Of a stretch of DNA of 64,000 nucleotides, positions 35,601-43,155 are shown piece after piece. A program made the position numbers and the translations under genes. Each line of letters starts with the position of its first letter. Position 1 is the first letter of the stretch. The stretch spans positions 1-64,000 of IMG/VR virus record IMGVR_UViG_3300034358_000032, one strand, 5' to 3'. The notes under the pieces are model-generated. The model was not told the DNA's origin and searched no databases. It worked only from the letters and a program-made list of their open reading frames with translations. Source of the stretch: a virus.

Positions 35601-36184
35601 ACATCATCCGGTCCCGGCGGGGCACCGACTGGGCGACCGGGCTGCATACCGCCGGAGAGACGGTCCTCCTGCTGCAACCCGGGTTAGTCGTGGGCAACGT
35701 GGTGACCACAGGCGAGATCGGGGTTTCCGAACTCTGGCGACTGGTGCCGCTCGGCCTCGAACCGTCCCAAGCGCAGGCGCGCAACTTCACCCCGCGCGGC
35801 TACGACCTGTTCCCGTATGCGCCGGTGCACTTCGCGCGGGCGGCAGCCGGGTCAGACCTGGTGGCAACCTGGGTGCGCCGAACCCGCATCGGCGGGCTGC
35901 TGGTGGACGGCTCGGATACCGCGCCGCTCGCCGAGGATGCCGAAGCTTATGACGCCTACATTCTTCCCTCGGCCGGCGCGCTGGCGACCTTCGATCCCGC
36001 CAACAGCGCAACCTACACCCGCGCCTTCGCTACGCTGACCTCGGCCACCCTGACCTATACCGCGGCCATGATGACGGCCGACAGCTTCACCCCGGCAACC
36101 AGCACCCTCTATCTCGTGGTCTACCAGCGTTCCGGCGTCGTCGGGCGGGGGTTCCGCGGATATCAGGCGTTGCCCGCGTTCTAG
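32606..36184 (+). CDS. Large tail tip/host specificity protein (GTA gp15-like)
   Basis: A 1192-residue protein. The N-terminus has a glycine-zipper-like stretch (GGPIGGAIGGMIGGIVGG, about 23-40), then GNPIPLLYGTARLPG, the usual start of GTA gp15 and related tail proteins. A middle insert (about 215-600) is beta-rich. Residues about 640-860 contain the Phage-tail_3-like domain (VASILLDLCNRVGV, KFVPRG), followed by smaller fibronectin-like domains. It forms the tail tip and contacts the host; the N-terminal glycine zipper may contact the membrane. Confidence 0.85.
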   Translation: MGQQIGPMIFQMGGTLVGSYLGGPIGGAIGGMIGGIVGGLLFRAKKPLITDTQSMNSTYGNPIPLLYGTARLPGVMIWQTKIQRSGGTGKGMPGPPSSHQSAALAFCEGPARCVKIYLDGKLFWDSTSPTPHELTKHTFMIRGYEGTEDQLPDYQIAVWCADFVDVGIMGTPAYRGLAYFVMDRINLEYYGGRFPQVTAVYTSNGESTTFFHPTIPFTPDVTGSTNPMGGGMGVAVDWTRGVVYQLSSDESLRAYSTTTYQCLLAKPVTELLNSGATLIADPDYAVPLHGVVCGSGGNVFVWGRKETGPFSSQSTIYELDPNTFEVLKVMSIPCDGEIWSVVCWTTPITQAGGTGDMLACSLYNGSGDVYACIVVPSFYMDPATVPQAKPTWFVHLPGQYGSGTSSLRYTTFGIGTPDPITATTTLYTLNTGWIAGFDNAPQYFSSFSVAGATITPNFGPVQIKAETFGLAPPTSGGFTAPMRMIVDPADGNVVFFEVPWFPGTQQPVTVKIVPDSQTVVWTARNSPNLSALTGDLVNTEAGAGTFAGFNNTGAGFPVLNLETGTFSYSPISIEDAGIYCSGGYGAIGARSCSAVGAMIYSNGGAPIIVKLKGVTISGVSVASILLDLCNRVGVTADMVDVSLVTQTIDGYVVRDNKAAGSAIAEICNIFLIDMVETDYVLKFVPRGRPSVATITQDHLASIDGTDPSHFWMAVEAQEQEMPLQINLKYLDPALDYQPGSAYFRRTALPVPTVWSKRKLTMDIPAIVNNQVATGLAAAMLYSTWAARETYDTSLGPQYLWLDPTDNITVNLDNGDSYTVRIESIETGADLTLKLHTAGEDITVYEPITATGVTYGNGGQVITPSGFATLLPLNLPLLQDSDAAAPGASRIYYAALASLAGWNGGNVDKSTDGVNWNEIGTLASGSNYGTAVTALPDVVAKFATDRVNSVRVSFAPGSSLPHSCAYSELMNGANAAVIGQEVIQFQTVVDNADGTVTLSDIIRSRRGTDWATGLHTAGETVLLLQPGLVVGNVVTTGEIGVSELWRLVPLGLEPSQAQARNFTPRGYDLFPYAPVHFARAAAGSDLVATWVRRTRIGGLLVDGSDTAPLAEDAEAYDAYILPSAGALATFDPANSATYTRAFATLTSATLTYTAAMMTADSFTPATSTLYLVVYQRSGVVGRGFRGYQALPAF

Positions 36185-36193
36185 GACACCTCC

Positions 36194-37420
36194 ATGCCAA
36201 CCCCGATCCTGAACATTCCCGAGATTTCGCCGACGCAGACCGACAAAACCACGACGATGAACGACATGGTTCTGGCGGTCGAGAACGCGACCCAAAACCA
36301 GATGGCCGTATCCTTCGCCGGCGGCAATGTCAGCCTGAGCAACGCGCAGTTCGTCGGCTACACCGGCTTCATCTGCGGCGGAGCCACGGCCGCGCGCGAC
36401 CTGATCGTGCCGCTCACCAAGCGCAACTTCTTCGTCGACAACACGGCCGGCGGCTATCCGATCACCACCAAGGGCGCGAGCGGGGCAACCGTCGTTGTTC
36501 CCGCCGGGCAGTTTATGCAGATCCTATGCAATGGGACCGACTGCAAGACCACGACCATAGCCTCTGCGTCCGGCACGGTCACCCAGGTCACCGCCGGGGC
36601 CGGGCTGTCGGGCGGCCCGGTCACCACGACCGGCACCCTGGCGGCCGACTGGCATGCCGGGACGGTGTCTGCCCTTGGGGCAAACCTCACCCTCACCAGC
36701 GGCACCCTGGCCGCTACGGGCGGCGGAGGCAGCAGCATATGGAACGCCGGCACGGTCACCGCGCTTGGAACCGATGTCTCAGCGAGCGGCGGAACGCTCA
36801 CCGTGGCGCAGCACTGGAACGGAGGCACGGTGTCTGCCCTCGGGGCAAACCTCACGCTGACATCCGGAACACTGGCCGCGACCGGCGGCGGCGGCAGTAG
36901 CGACTGGAACGCCGGAACAGTCACCGCACTCGGGGCGAACCTGAGCCTCACCAGCGGCACGCTCAGCGCCTCGGGCGGAGGTGGTAGTAGTGACTGGAAC
37001 GCCGGGACGGTGACCGCCGTCTCCGATCTCCTGACAGTCAGCGGCGGCACGCTGGACGTGGTAACCGCGATGCGCAGTGTCCCGCTGCCGTTCAGCTTCT
37101 CCGGCAAGCCCGCCGGCGGCCAGATGGTGCATGTCGCGCTTCTGAATGACGTCCCGCTTAACATCCCGGCCAGCCTCGCGGGGACCGCTACCTACGTCGG
37201 TTCCGCCCCCTACGCGACCGCCGACTTCGTGCTGGCCAAGGTGAACAGCGGCACGGTGACGACCATAGGCACGATCTCGATTGCTGCGTCCGGTTCGATC
37301 ACCCTGACCGGCTCAGCCTATACCGGCGGCAGCGGCGACACCCTGCGCCTGACCGCACCCAGCCCGCCCGACACGACGCTGTCCGACGTCTGCATCACCA
37401 TCGAGGCCAAGCGCCCATGA
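36194..37420 (+). CDS. Tail appendage protein with WNAGTV repeats
   Basis: A 408-residue protein. An N-terminal beta domain (about 1-125) resembles the GTA-like appendage fold. From about 150 to 290 there are five repeats of (D/I)WNAGTVxALGxxxxxxSGTLxATGGGGSS, each about 30 residues, likely forming a shaft or beta-solenoid. The C-terminal part is a compact beta domain. It follows the tip gene and is coupled to the next gene by ATGA. A side-fibre role is likely. Confidence 0.65.
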   Translation: MPTPILNIPEISPTQTDKTTTMNDMVLAVENATQNQMAVSFAGGNVSLSNAQFVGYTGFICGGATAARDLIVPLTKRNFFVDNTAGGYPITTKGASGATVVVPAGQFMQILCNGTDCKTTTIASASGTVTQVTAGAGLSGGPVTTTGTLAADWHAGTVSALGANLTLTSGTLAATGGGGSSIWNAGTVTALGTDVSASGGTLTVAQHWNGGTVSALGANLTLTSGTLAATGGGGSSDWNAGTVTALGANLSLTSGTLSASGGGGSSDWNAGTVTAVSDLLTVSGGTLDVVTAMRSVPLPFSFSGKPAGGQMVHVALLNDVPLNIPASLAGTATYVGSAPYATADFVLAKVNSGTVTTIGTISIAASGSITLTGSAYTGGSGDTLRLTAPSPPDTTLSDVCITIEAKRP

Positions 37421-37881
37421 GCACCCCGCACAGGTGGTGGCGCATTGCGATTGCCAGCACGACCGACAACTCCTACGCGACGTTGACCAACGTCGTCATG
37501 TCAACCACCCCCGGCGGCACCAATCTGATCGGGTCCGGCACGGCCTCCGCGCAGAACGATTTCGGTTCCCCCTACGTGCCGAGCGCCGCTGCAACAACCA
37601 ACCTCAACGACTTCTGGCTGAGCGGCGGCGGCATCCCGGTTTGGTGGCAATACGACTTCGGCACCCCGGTCGATATTTGGGAGGTGCAGATATCGGCAAC
37701 CACCTTCACGACCTACAACGAGTTGCCCCACCAGCCGAATAACTGGTCGCTGCAATACTCCGACGACGGCACAACGTTCACCACCTTGAAAGCGTTTTTC
37801 TCCGGCGTCTGGTCTGTCGGATCGACGCAAGTATTTCAGGTGTCCGCAGCAGGTTCCGGCCGCGCGTTCTTCATCATCTGA
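37417..37881 (+). CDS. Discoidin (F5/8C)-like tail protein
   Basis: A 154-residue single-domain protein. The pattern HRWWRIAI..., PVWWQYDFGTPVDIWEVQI and WSLQYSDDGTTFTTL is that of F5/8 type C (discoidin) sugar-binding domains used by phage appendages. It is coupled to the repeat protein upstream (ATGA), so it may be its tip or a separate adsorption subunit. No stalk or trimerisation motif is obvious. Confidence 0.75.
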   Translation: MSTPHRWWRIAIASTTDNSYATLTNVVMSTTPGGTNLIGSGTASAQNDFGSPYVPSAAATTNLNDFWLSGGGIPVWWQYDFGTPVDIWEVQISATTFTTYNELPHQPNNWSLQYSDDGTTFTTLKAFFSGVWSVGSTQVFQVSAAGSGRAFFII

Positions 37882-37949
37882 AACGCCTATTCGGAAGACT
37901 TCGACTGCCCGGGGGTATAGATACGATCGCGAAAGAGAGAGCGACCGTG

Positions 37950-38384
37950 ATGGGCATCGAACCGGGTTATGACCATGGACCGCCGCAGCGGCGTGGCAAC
38001 CTCATCACCACACTCGGCCTCCCCGGCATCATCAACGCCGTGGTTGTAACCGTAGCCCTCATCGCGTGGCTGGTCACCACGCACAACCAGGCCGAAACCG
38101 CACCGCGCGATCTGGCGCGAATGGAAGCCGCCCTCACCGAGAAGATCGCCGACCTCCGGGCCGTGGTCACCTCCGGTCAGTCGGATGTGCGCCAGCAGAT
38201 TTCGGTGCTTCCCGATCAACGCGCGCGGATTGAAATCCTCGAACAACGCATGGCCGACCTGGATCAGCGGATCAGCTCAGTCGGCTCGATCGTTGCCAGC
38301 CAGGAGAAGACCCAGGCGGAGCACGGGGCGAACCTGAACATCCTCATGAGGACGGTCAACACTCCGCTCGGGAGGACCCGATGA
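37950..38384 (+). CDS. Membrane-anchored coiled-coil protein, possible inner spanin or holin-like
   Basis: A 144-residue protein. GTG at 37947 and ATG at 37950 are both possible; GAGAG lies upstream. A single membrane segment spans about residues 18-43, followed by a coiled coil (about 55-125, rich in Leu/Ile heptads with ARIEILEQRMADLDQR). The next gene is a lipoprotein and then comes an endolysin, so an inner spanin or lysis-accessory role is likely; it could also be a generic membrane protein. It overlaps the next gene as ATGA. Confidence 0.6.
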   Translation: MGIEPGYDHGPPQRRGNLITTLGLPGIINAVVVTVALIAWLVTTHNQAETAPRDLARMEAALTEKIADLRAVVTSGQSDVRQQISVLPDQRARIEILEQRMADLDQRISSVGSIVASQEKTQAEHGANLNILMRTVNTPLGRTR

Positions 38385-38665
38385 CGACGGGAAAGTGGAC
38401 TCTACTCGCGCTTTGGCTGCTCGGCGGCTGCGTCAACCAGCAGATCAACACCCAAACGAACATCATCCCTGACGACCTTACCTCGTGCGCAACGGTGCGC
38501 CCGCTGCCGCTGCCGCCCCCGACACCCCGCACCCCGCAGCAACTCATCGACTGGGCGAAGAAGCTGCAATCGGTTGCGATCGTGAACACTGCGAATCTGA
38601 TGCAGTGCGAGGACCGTCTGCTGCGTCTGAACTTATGGATAACGGAACGCAAGGATTCCCGCTGA
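38381..38665 (+). CDS. Outer-membrane lipoprotein, Rz1/o-spanin-like
   Basis: A 94-residue protein with a signal peptide ending in the lipobox LLGG-Cys17. The mature part has a Pro-rich stretch (PLPLPPPTPRTP) and a C-terminal helical region with a Cys. Prolipoproteins of this size and composition next to an endolysin commonly act as outer spanins, fusing the two membranes at lysis together with the preceding coiled-coil protein. No overlap-embedded Rz1 arrangement is seen; the genes are sequential. Confidence 0.65.
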   Translation: MTTGKWTLLALWLLGGCVNQQINTQTNIIPDDLTSCATVRPLPLPPPTPRTPQQLIDWAKKLQSVAIVNTANLMQCEDRLLRLNLWITERKDSR

Positions 38666-38666
38666 C

Positions 38667-39293
38667 GTGTTGAAAATGAACCCGGCGAAAGCCTGCCTGC
38701 TGGCCGTCCCCCTGGTCTTCGACGTCGAGGGCTGCGAGCTGCGCGCTTATCTGGACAAGCTGGCGAGCCGGCCGACGTGGACCATCGGGCATGGCACCAC
38801 GCGCATTCGCGGCTTGCCGGTGCAGCCCGGCCAGACCTGTACTCGAGCCGAGGCCGACGCCTGGGCCGCCGAGGATCTACGCTCCGCCGCCAGCCAGGTT
38901 CTTGCCGTCGTGACGGTCCACCTCAATGACCGCCAACTCGCAGCGTTGACCTCGCTCGTCTACAACATCGGCATCGGCACCTTTATGCGGTCGTCGGTTT
39001 TGCTATGGCTGAACAACGGTCATTACGCTGAAGCCGCCGCTGGTTTCCTGCTATATGACTGCGCCGGCGGCGTGCCCCTCGAAGGCCTCCTGACACGCCG
39101 GAAACGGGAGCGGGCGCTGTTCCTGTCCGCTCCCGACGAGGTTCTCCCCCTGATCAAATCTACGGTCAAACCATCGGTACAACCAGCGCGCAAGAATTCC
39201 TTGCAAACTCAGGACGACAGCGACGAAACAGACCGCCTCAACCAGCGCGAACTGGATCGGCTGACGCGCAAACGTATTGGAGAATTCGAGTGA
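38667..39293 (+). CDS. Endolysin, GH24 phage lysozyme
   Basis: A 208-residue muramidase of the T4/lambdoid lysozyme type. Glu21 (DVEGCE), Asp30 (AYLD) and Thr45 (WTIGHGTT) form the catalytic set, with the E-to-D spacing of nine as in T4 lysozyme. Later blocks LNDRQLAALTSLVYNIG and LLTRRKRERALF are typical of the family. The last about 40 residues are a charged tail unlike the family core. No signal peptide is obvious, so export probably needs a holin. The start may be GTG (38667) or ATG (38676). Confidence 0.92.
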   Translation: MLKMNPAKACLLAVPLVFDVEGCELRAYLDKLASRPTWTIGHGTTRIRGLPVQPGQTCTRAEADAWAAEDLRSAASQVLAVVTVHLNDRQLAALTSLVYNIGIGTFMRSSVLLWLNNGHYAEAAAGFLLYDCAGGVPLEGLLTRRKRERALFLSAPDEVLPLIKSTVKPSVQPARKNSLQTQDDSDETDRLNQRELDRLTRKRIGEFE

Positions 39294-39724
39294 GCAGCTT
39301 TGCCGACTTTCTGCTGGCGGCCGAGAAGGGCGCCGGAGCGATCTACCACCAGGTGCTGGCGACCGGCGCGGAAATCCATACCTGGACGGAAAGCCCGGCC
39401 GTGGCTCCGCTGGTAGCAGCCGGGGTGGAACTGGCGAACGGCCTCCTCGAGCGCGTCGGCATCTCGCACAGCACTCTGGCCATCATCGAGGCCGACATCC
39501 ACACTGCGCTGAAGGTCATCGCCGCAGCGGATCCGACCGTGCCGTCTTACTCGCTGAGCGCCCTGACCGGGCTCGGTGCCCGCGTGGCAACTGCCCTGGT
39601 GCCCGGCGCCGCGCCGATCGCCACCGGCGCCGCCGCAGTCGTGACCGTCGGCGAGGGCATCGCCAAGACCATTGCCGGGATCAGGGCGATGGACGTCTCC
39701 AGCGACGAGCGCGCCGACTCCTAA
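39290..39724 (+). CDS. Hypothetical protein after the endolysin
   Basis: A 144-residue Ala-rich protein with a GTG start overlapping the endolysin stop (GTGA). Two moderately hydrophobic helices (about 38-55 and 90-120) could cross the membrane, which would allow a holin-like role next to the lysozyme, but the match is weak. Its stop overlaps the convergent gene at 39721 by four bases, marking the end of the late operon. Confidence 0.5.
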   Translation: MSSFADFLLAAEKGAGAIYHQVLATGAEIHTWTESPAVAPLVAAGVELANGLLERVGISHSTLAIIEADIHTALKVIAAADPTVPSYSLSALTGLGARVATALVPGAAPIATGAAAVVTVGEGIAKTIAGIRAMDVSSDERADS

Positions 39725-40281
39725 AGCGGGTCGATCCCCGCCGCCTCCGCCAACTCTAGCCAGCGGGTGACGTCCGTCCTGCTGGCTATCTCGTCAGCCG
39801 CCGTGCGGAGGGGATCGATCAGCGGTCCCTTCCAGCCGGGATCCGCCATCCACTGCCGCAGGTAAAGCCGGATGGCCACGATCTGCGCCGTGGTAAGCGG
39901 CTCGTGCGCAAGGTAGGCGCTCACCGCCGGGGCCAGCACTCCGCCCTCCTCGTGCATCCAATAGCCGGGCCGACTTGGCATCTGGCGCTGATACGTATAC
40001 GGCAGCACCGAGACCGTGTAGGCGGTCAACGGCCTGTTCGGCCGGCCATCGCACCGGAACGGCGTCGTCTGGCTTTGCGTCTTCCAATAGGCAACGGCCG
40101 CTTCGGTGCTCTTGAAGCGCGCGGCCTTGGCCATGTCCGGCGTCGTCTTGATAGTGCCGCGGCCCTTCCGGGCATCGGCATCCAGCGATATCACGAACTG
40201 GCCGCTCTGCTCGCACGGCGAGTAGCCCGGAAACGCCGGGTTCGCGAGCCCCATGATCCGGATGACGACCTCGTCTGTCAT
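39721..40281 (-). CDS. Hypothetical phage protein
   Basis: A 186-residue protein with no recognised domain. It contains a conserved-looking core (PGYSPCEQSGQFVISLDAD, ARKGRGTIKTTPD) and a Trp/Tyr-rich region. The last of a four-gene minus-strand set that begins with the primase; genes overlap by ATGA, so this gene is probably translated with the primase message. Function unknown. Confidence 0.65.
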   Translation of the reverse strand: MTDEVVIRIMGLANPAFPGYSPCEQSGQFVISLDADARKGRGTIKTTPDMAKAARFKSTEAAVAYWKTQSQTTPFRCDGRPNRPLTAYTVSVLPYTYQRQMPSRPGYWMHEEGGVLAPAVSAYLAHEPLTTAQIVAIRLYLRQWMADPGWKGPLIDPLRTAADEIASRTDVTRWLELAEAAGIDPL

Positions 40282-40733
40282 AGCCGTGCCCGCCCCGCTC
40301 CCAGCGGCACCTGCCCGATGCGCTCGCCGATCGCCGACTGTAGCCGTTCCCGCAGCGCGTTGGCGGCCTTGGCCTGACCGGGCGACAGGCGAGGATCCCC
40401 GTCGTCCATGCTCGAAAAATAGTCATTCCGTTCGATAGCATCGGTGACGATCAGCTTCTCCAGCGGCCCGATCAGCAGCAGCGTGTGCTCACTCCGCAGC
40501 GTCTTGACCATCTCGCGGGTCCGCCGCACCACGGCCTCGCGCGGCCAGGGCGACACCATCTCGCCCGGCTTAGGGTTGTGGCAGATGGCATCGACCACGC
40601 GGCTGACGTCTGCCATGCGGTACAGCATGAAGGCCCGTTCTGCTTTGCTGAGCGGGATGGTGACCGGTTTCGTCGAGTGCCGATGTCGGCGCACCGGATC
40701 GATCGGTATCTCGATCCCTGGAATATAGTTCAT
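40278..40733 (-). CDS. Hypothetical phage protein
   Basis: A 151-residue, mixed charged and helical protein. Its stop overlaps the next start as ATGA and it starts one base from the stop of the upstream gene. An MLYRMADVSRVVDAICHNP helix and a Thr-Arg-rich stretch (VVRRTREMVKTL) are seen; no family is recognised. Possible DNA-replication accessory by operon context only. Confidence 0.6.
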   Translation of the reverse strand: MNYIPGIEIPIDPVRRHRHSTKPVTIPLSKAERAFMLYRMADVSRVVDAICHNPKPGEMVSPWPREAVVRRTREMVKTLRSEHTLLLIGPLEKLIVTDAIERNDYFSSMDDGDPRLSPGQAKAANALRERLQSAIGERIGQVPLGAGRARL

Positions 40734-41341
40734 CAGGCGTCACCCTCTAGCCCGAGGAACAGGTTCGAAAAGATCGGGTTGCTGAAGTGGATTGCCTTGT
40801 CCGTGTCGCCGGGTTCCCGCTTGCCGACTGAGGCGCGGCCGTCGAGGTCCCGCTCGATCGGGAACATCCGCACCACATGCTCAGTTCGGTTTGCCGCCGC
40901 GACTACGACGACTTCCCGCCGGTCCATGCGCTCACAGGGCGACAGGGCGTTGACCGCATCATCAAGCCCCGCGGTCGCAACCCAGGCCTCCGAGGTCACG
41001 AAATATCCGTCAACGCCCGCCAGTGTGATCAACGTGGCATATGACGCCGCAAGGTGCATCATCGTCTCCGGGTCGCTGTCGTCGAGGGTATCCATCATGA
41101 TCTCAGCGACCGATCCGCTCCGGCGAGCGTAAAACCGGATCACCGGCCTTGCGACTTCCGAACCGACATCAAGCCACGTCTGCGCGGCTTCACGCCCATG
41201 CTCGGCAAGCAAATCGGCGGCGGCCGTCACCGCATTGACGGCTTTGTCGGGCTTGTCCGGAGCCGTTTGGAACTCGTGGATTATCCTCGTGCACAGGCTG
41301 GACAAGCCCTGCGTGGTCTCAACAATTATGTCGTCAGCCAT
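40733..41341 (-). CDS. Hypothetical phage protein
   Basis: A 202-residue protein, mainly helical, starting MADDIIVETT. No recognised domain. It overlaps the primase gene by 16 bases and the next gene by one base, so it is co-translated with the primase. A replication-linked role is inferred from the operon only. Confidence 0.6.
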   Translation of the reverse strand: MADDIIVETTQGLSSLCTRIIHEFQTAPDKPDKAVNAVTAAADLLAEHGREAAQTWLDVGSEVARPVIRFYARRSGSVAEIMMDTLDDSDPETMMHLAASYATLITLAGVDGYFVTSEAWVATAGLDDAVNALSPCERMDRREVVVVAAANRTEHVVRMFPIERDLDGRASVGKREPGDTDKAIHFSNPIFSNLFLGLEGDA

Positions 41342-42588
41342 CGGCTTCCTACCTCATCGAAATAGTGGTTCAGCATCAGCCGGCGCACGGTCTGCGCCGT
41401 CGCGGGATCGGCAATGGCATCGCCCGCCATGGCCAGTCGGTTGCGCCAAGTGCTTAGCGCCAGGTGGTCGGCCTCGCCGGGCGGCCGGAGGGCTACGACA
41501 AGGGCGGGCTCCAGCGGCATGGCGCCAGCCAGCACGGTCCGCAACGCCTCCTGGCCGCCTGACTTCAGCAGGGAGTCGGGATCCTCGGGGTCCGGCAGCT
41601 TGGCGACCTTCAGCGTGCGGTCCGGCGCCAGCTTCGGCAGCGCCAGTTCCATCGCATGCAGCGCCGCCCGCTGCCCCGGAGGATCGCCGTCGAACAGCAG
41701 CACCGGGGCGGGCGAAAGCCGCCAGAGTTCGTCTAGCTGTTCCTCGGTCAAGGCCGAGCCGAGCGGCGCGATGGTTCCCGTTTCCCCGGCTTGATGCATG
41801 GAGATCACGTCAAGGTAGCCCTCGACCACGACCAGGGGCCGCCCCATGCCCAAGCCCTCGCGCGCCTTGTCCGCGCCATACAGAGCCCGGCGCTTGGAGT
41901 AGAGCGGGGTTTCCGGCCCGTTGATGTATTTCGGCTGACCGTCGCCCATCGTCCGCCCGCCGAAGCTGATCACCCGTCCGGCCTGATCGCAGATCGGGAA
42001 CATCAGCCGGTCCCGGAAGAAGTCGATGGCCACCCCGTCGTCAGCCCGCCGCGTCATCAGCCCGGCTTCGATCATGTCGGCGATCTGGACCCCGATGGCC
42101 TCGGCCAGCACGCCCCTGCCCCGGCCTGACCAGCCGAGCCCGAACGCCTTGACGCTGTCTCGGGTAACGCCGCGAGCCTCAAGATAGCTGCGCGCCGGGG
42201 CGCCGGCCTCATCGTCTAACCGCTGGGCAAACCACCTCTGCGCTTCGTCGAGGATGTTGCCGAGTTCCTTGAGCTGCTGACGGGTGGCGGCTTGAACCTG
42301 GTCCTGCGGCACCGGCAAGCCCGCTTCGGAGGCGAGCCGGTCTACCGCTGCGAGAAAGTCCAATCCCTCGGCCTGCATGACGAAACTGATTGCATCGCCG
42401 TGGGCGCCGCAGCCGAAACAGTGAAAGTGGTCGGTATAGACGTAGAAACTCGGTGTCTTCTCGCCATGGAACGGGCAACAGCCTTTGGCTTCTCGACCTG
42501 AGCGAACCAGTCTGACCTTGCGGCCAACCAATTCGTTCATGGGCGTCCGCGCACGCAGCTCCTCAAGGAAATTCGCGGGTAGCGCCAT
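41326..42588 (-). CDS. DNA primase, DnaG type (CHC2 plus Toprim)
   Basis: A 420-residue primase. The zinc-binding CHC2 finger uses Cys38-Pro-Phe-His41 and Cys57/Cys60 (HFHCFGCGAHGD). A Toprim domain follows with Glu256 in VVVEGYLD and Asp300/Asp302 in LLFDGD, the metal-binding set. The DnaG helicase-binding domain is short. It primes phage DNA replication on the lagging strand. It is the first gene of the minus-strand set; upstream are about 95 bases shared with the divergent RlpA-like gene, which should hold both promoters. Confidence 0.93.
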   Translation of the reverse strand: MALPANFLEELRARTPMNELVGRKVRLVRSGREAKGCCPFHGEKTPSFYVYTDHFHCFGCGAHGDAISFVMQAEGLDFLAAVDRLASEAGLPVPQDQVQAATRQQLKELGNILDEAQRWFAQRLDDEAGAPARSYLEARGVTRDSVKAFGLGWSGRGRGVLAEAIGVQIADMIEAGLMTRRADDGVAIDFFRDRLMFPICDQAGRVISFGGRTMGDGQPKYINGPETPLYSKRRALYGADKAREGLGMGRPLVVVEGYLDVISMHQAGETGTIAPLGSALTEEQLDELWRLSPAPVLLFDGDPPGQRAALHAMELALPKLAPDRTLKVAKLPDPEDPDSLLKSGGQEALRTVLAGAMPLEPALVVALRPPGEADHLALSTWRNRLAMAGDAIADPATAQTVRRLMLNHYFDEVGSRWLTT

Positions 42589-42683
42589 ATTTTTACCGAG
42601 CGTTCATCGCGCGCTTCTCGCCGTCGTCGCGCGATCTGTCAACTGCGCGTTGCACGCAAGAAACTACCCTGCGTCATAGATCC

Positions 42684-43148
42684 ATGATGACTTTGGTAAC
42701 CCGTTTCGATACAAACCCATTCCGGCGACGTTTGGTGATTCATGTGTCCCTATTACGTGCTGTGGCGATTGTGCTGGCGTGCGCGGTTGTGGGGAACGGT
42801 GACACAAGGGCAGCGCCGGGAAAACCGCTTGTGGCCTCAAAAACCGTGGGCATTGCTTCCTGGTATGGTGCGGATTTCGAAGGTAAGCCGATGGCGAACG
42901 GCCACCCGTTTCGTCGCCACGCTCTTACTGCCGCATCTCGTGTCATCCCGCTCGGCGAACGGGTTCGCGTTCGCTACAGGAGAAAAACCATTCTCGTCAC
43001 AATTACCGACCGCGGACCGTATGTCAGCGGGCGAATCATTGATTTGAGCGAAGCGGCGGCAGCGAGGCTCGGGATTAAAGACCTGGGCCTCGCGACCGTC
43101 GAAATAGAGCGTCTGAACCGCCGTCGTATCCACCCCCCAAGCCGATAG
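42684..43148 (+). CDS. Exported RlpA-like (double-psi beta-barrel) protein
   Basis: A 154-residue protein with a signal peptide: basic residues to about 16, hydrophobic VSLLRAVAIVLACAVVG, likely cleavage after TRA (about 43). The mature part is an RlpA DPBB domain: GIASWYG at 56-62, ANGHPF at 71-76, LTAASRVIPLG at 81-91, DRGPY at 109-113, and RIIDLSEAAA. Most RlpA proteins have GE where this has Gly73-His74 and TAAH where this has TAAS85; the DRGP Asp is kept. It may bind peptidoglycan without the usual transglycosylase set. Start may be 42684 or 42687. Confidence 0.85.
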   Translation: MMTLVTRFDTNPFRRRLVIHVSLLRAVAIVLACAVVGNGDTRAAPGKPLVASKTVGIASWYGADFEGKPMANGHPFRRHALTAASRVIPLGERVRVRYRRKTILVTITDRGPYVSGRIIDLSEAAAARLGIKDLGLATVEIERLNRRRIHPPSR

Positions 43149-43155
43149 GCAAGCC

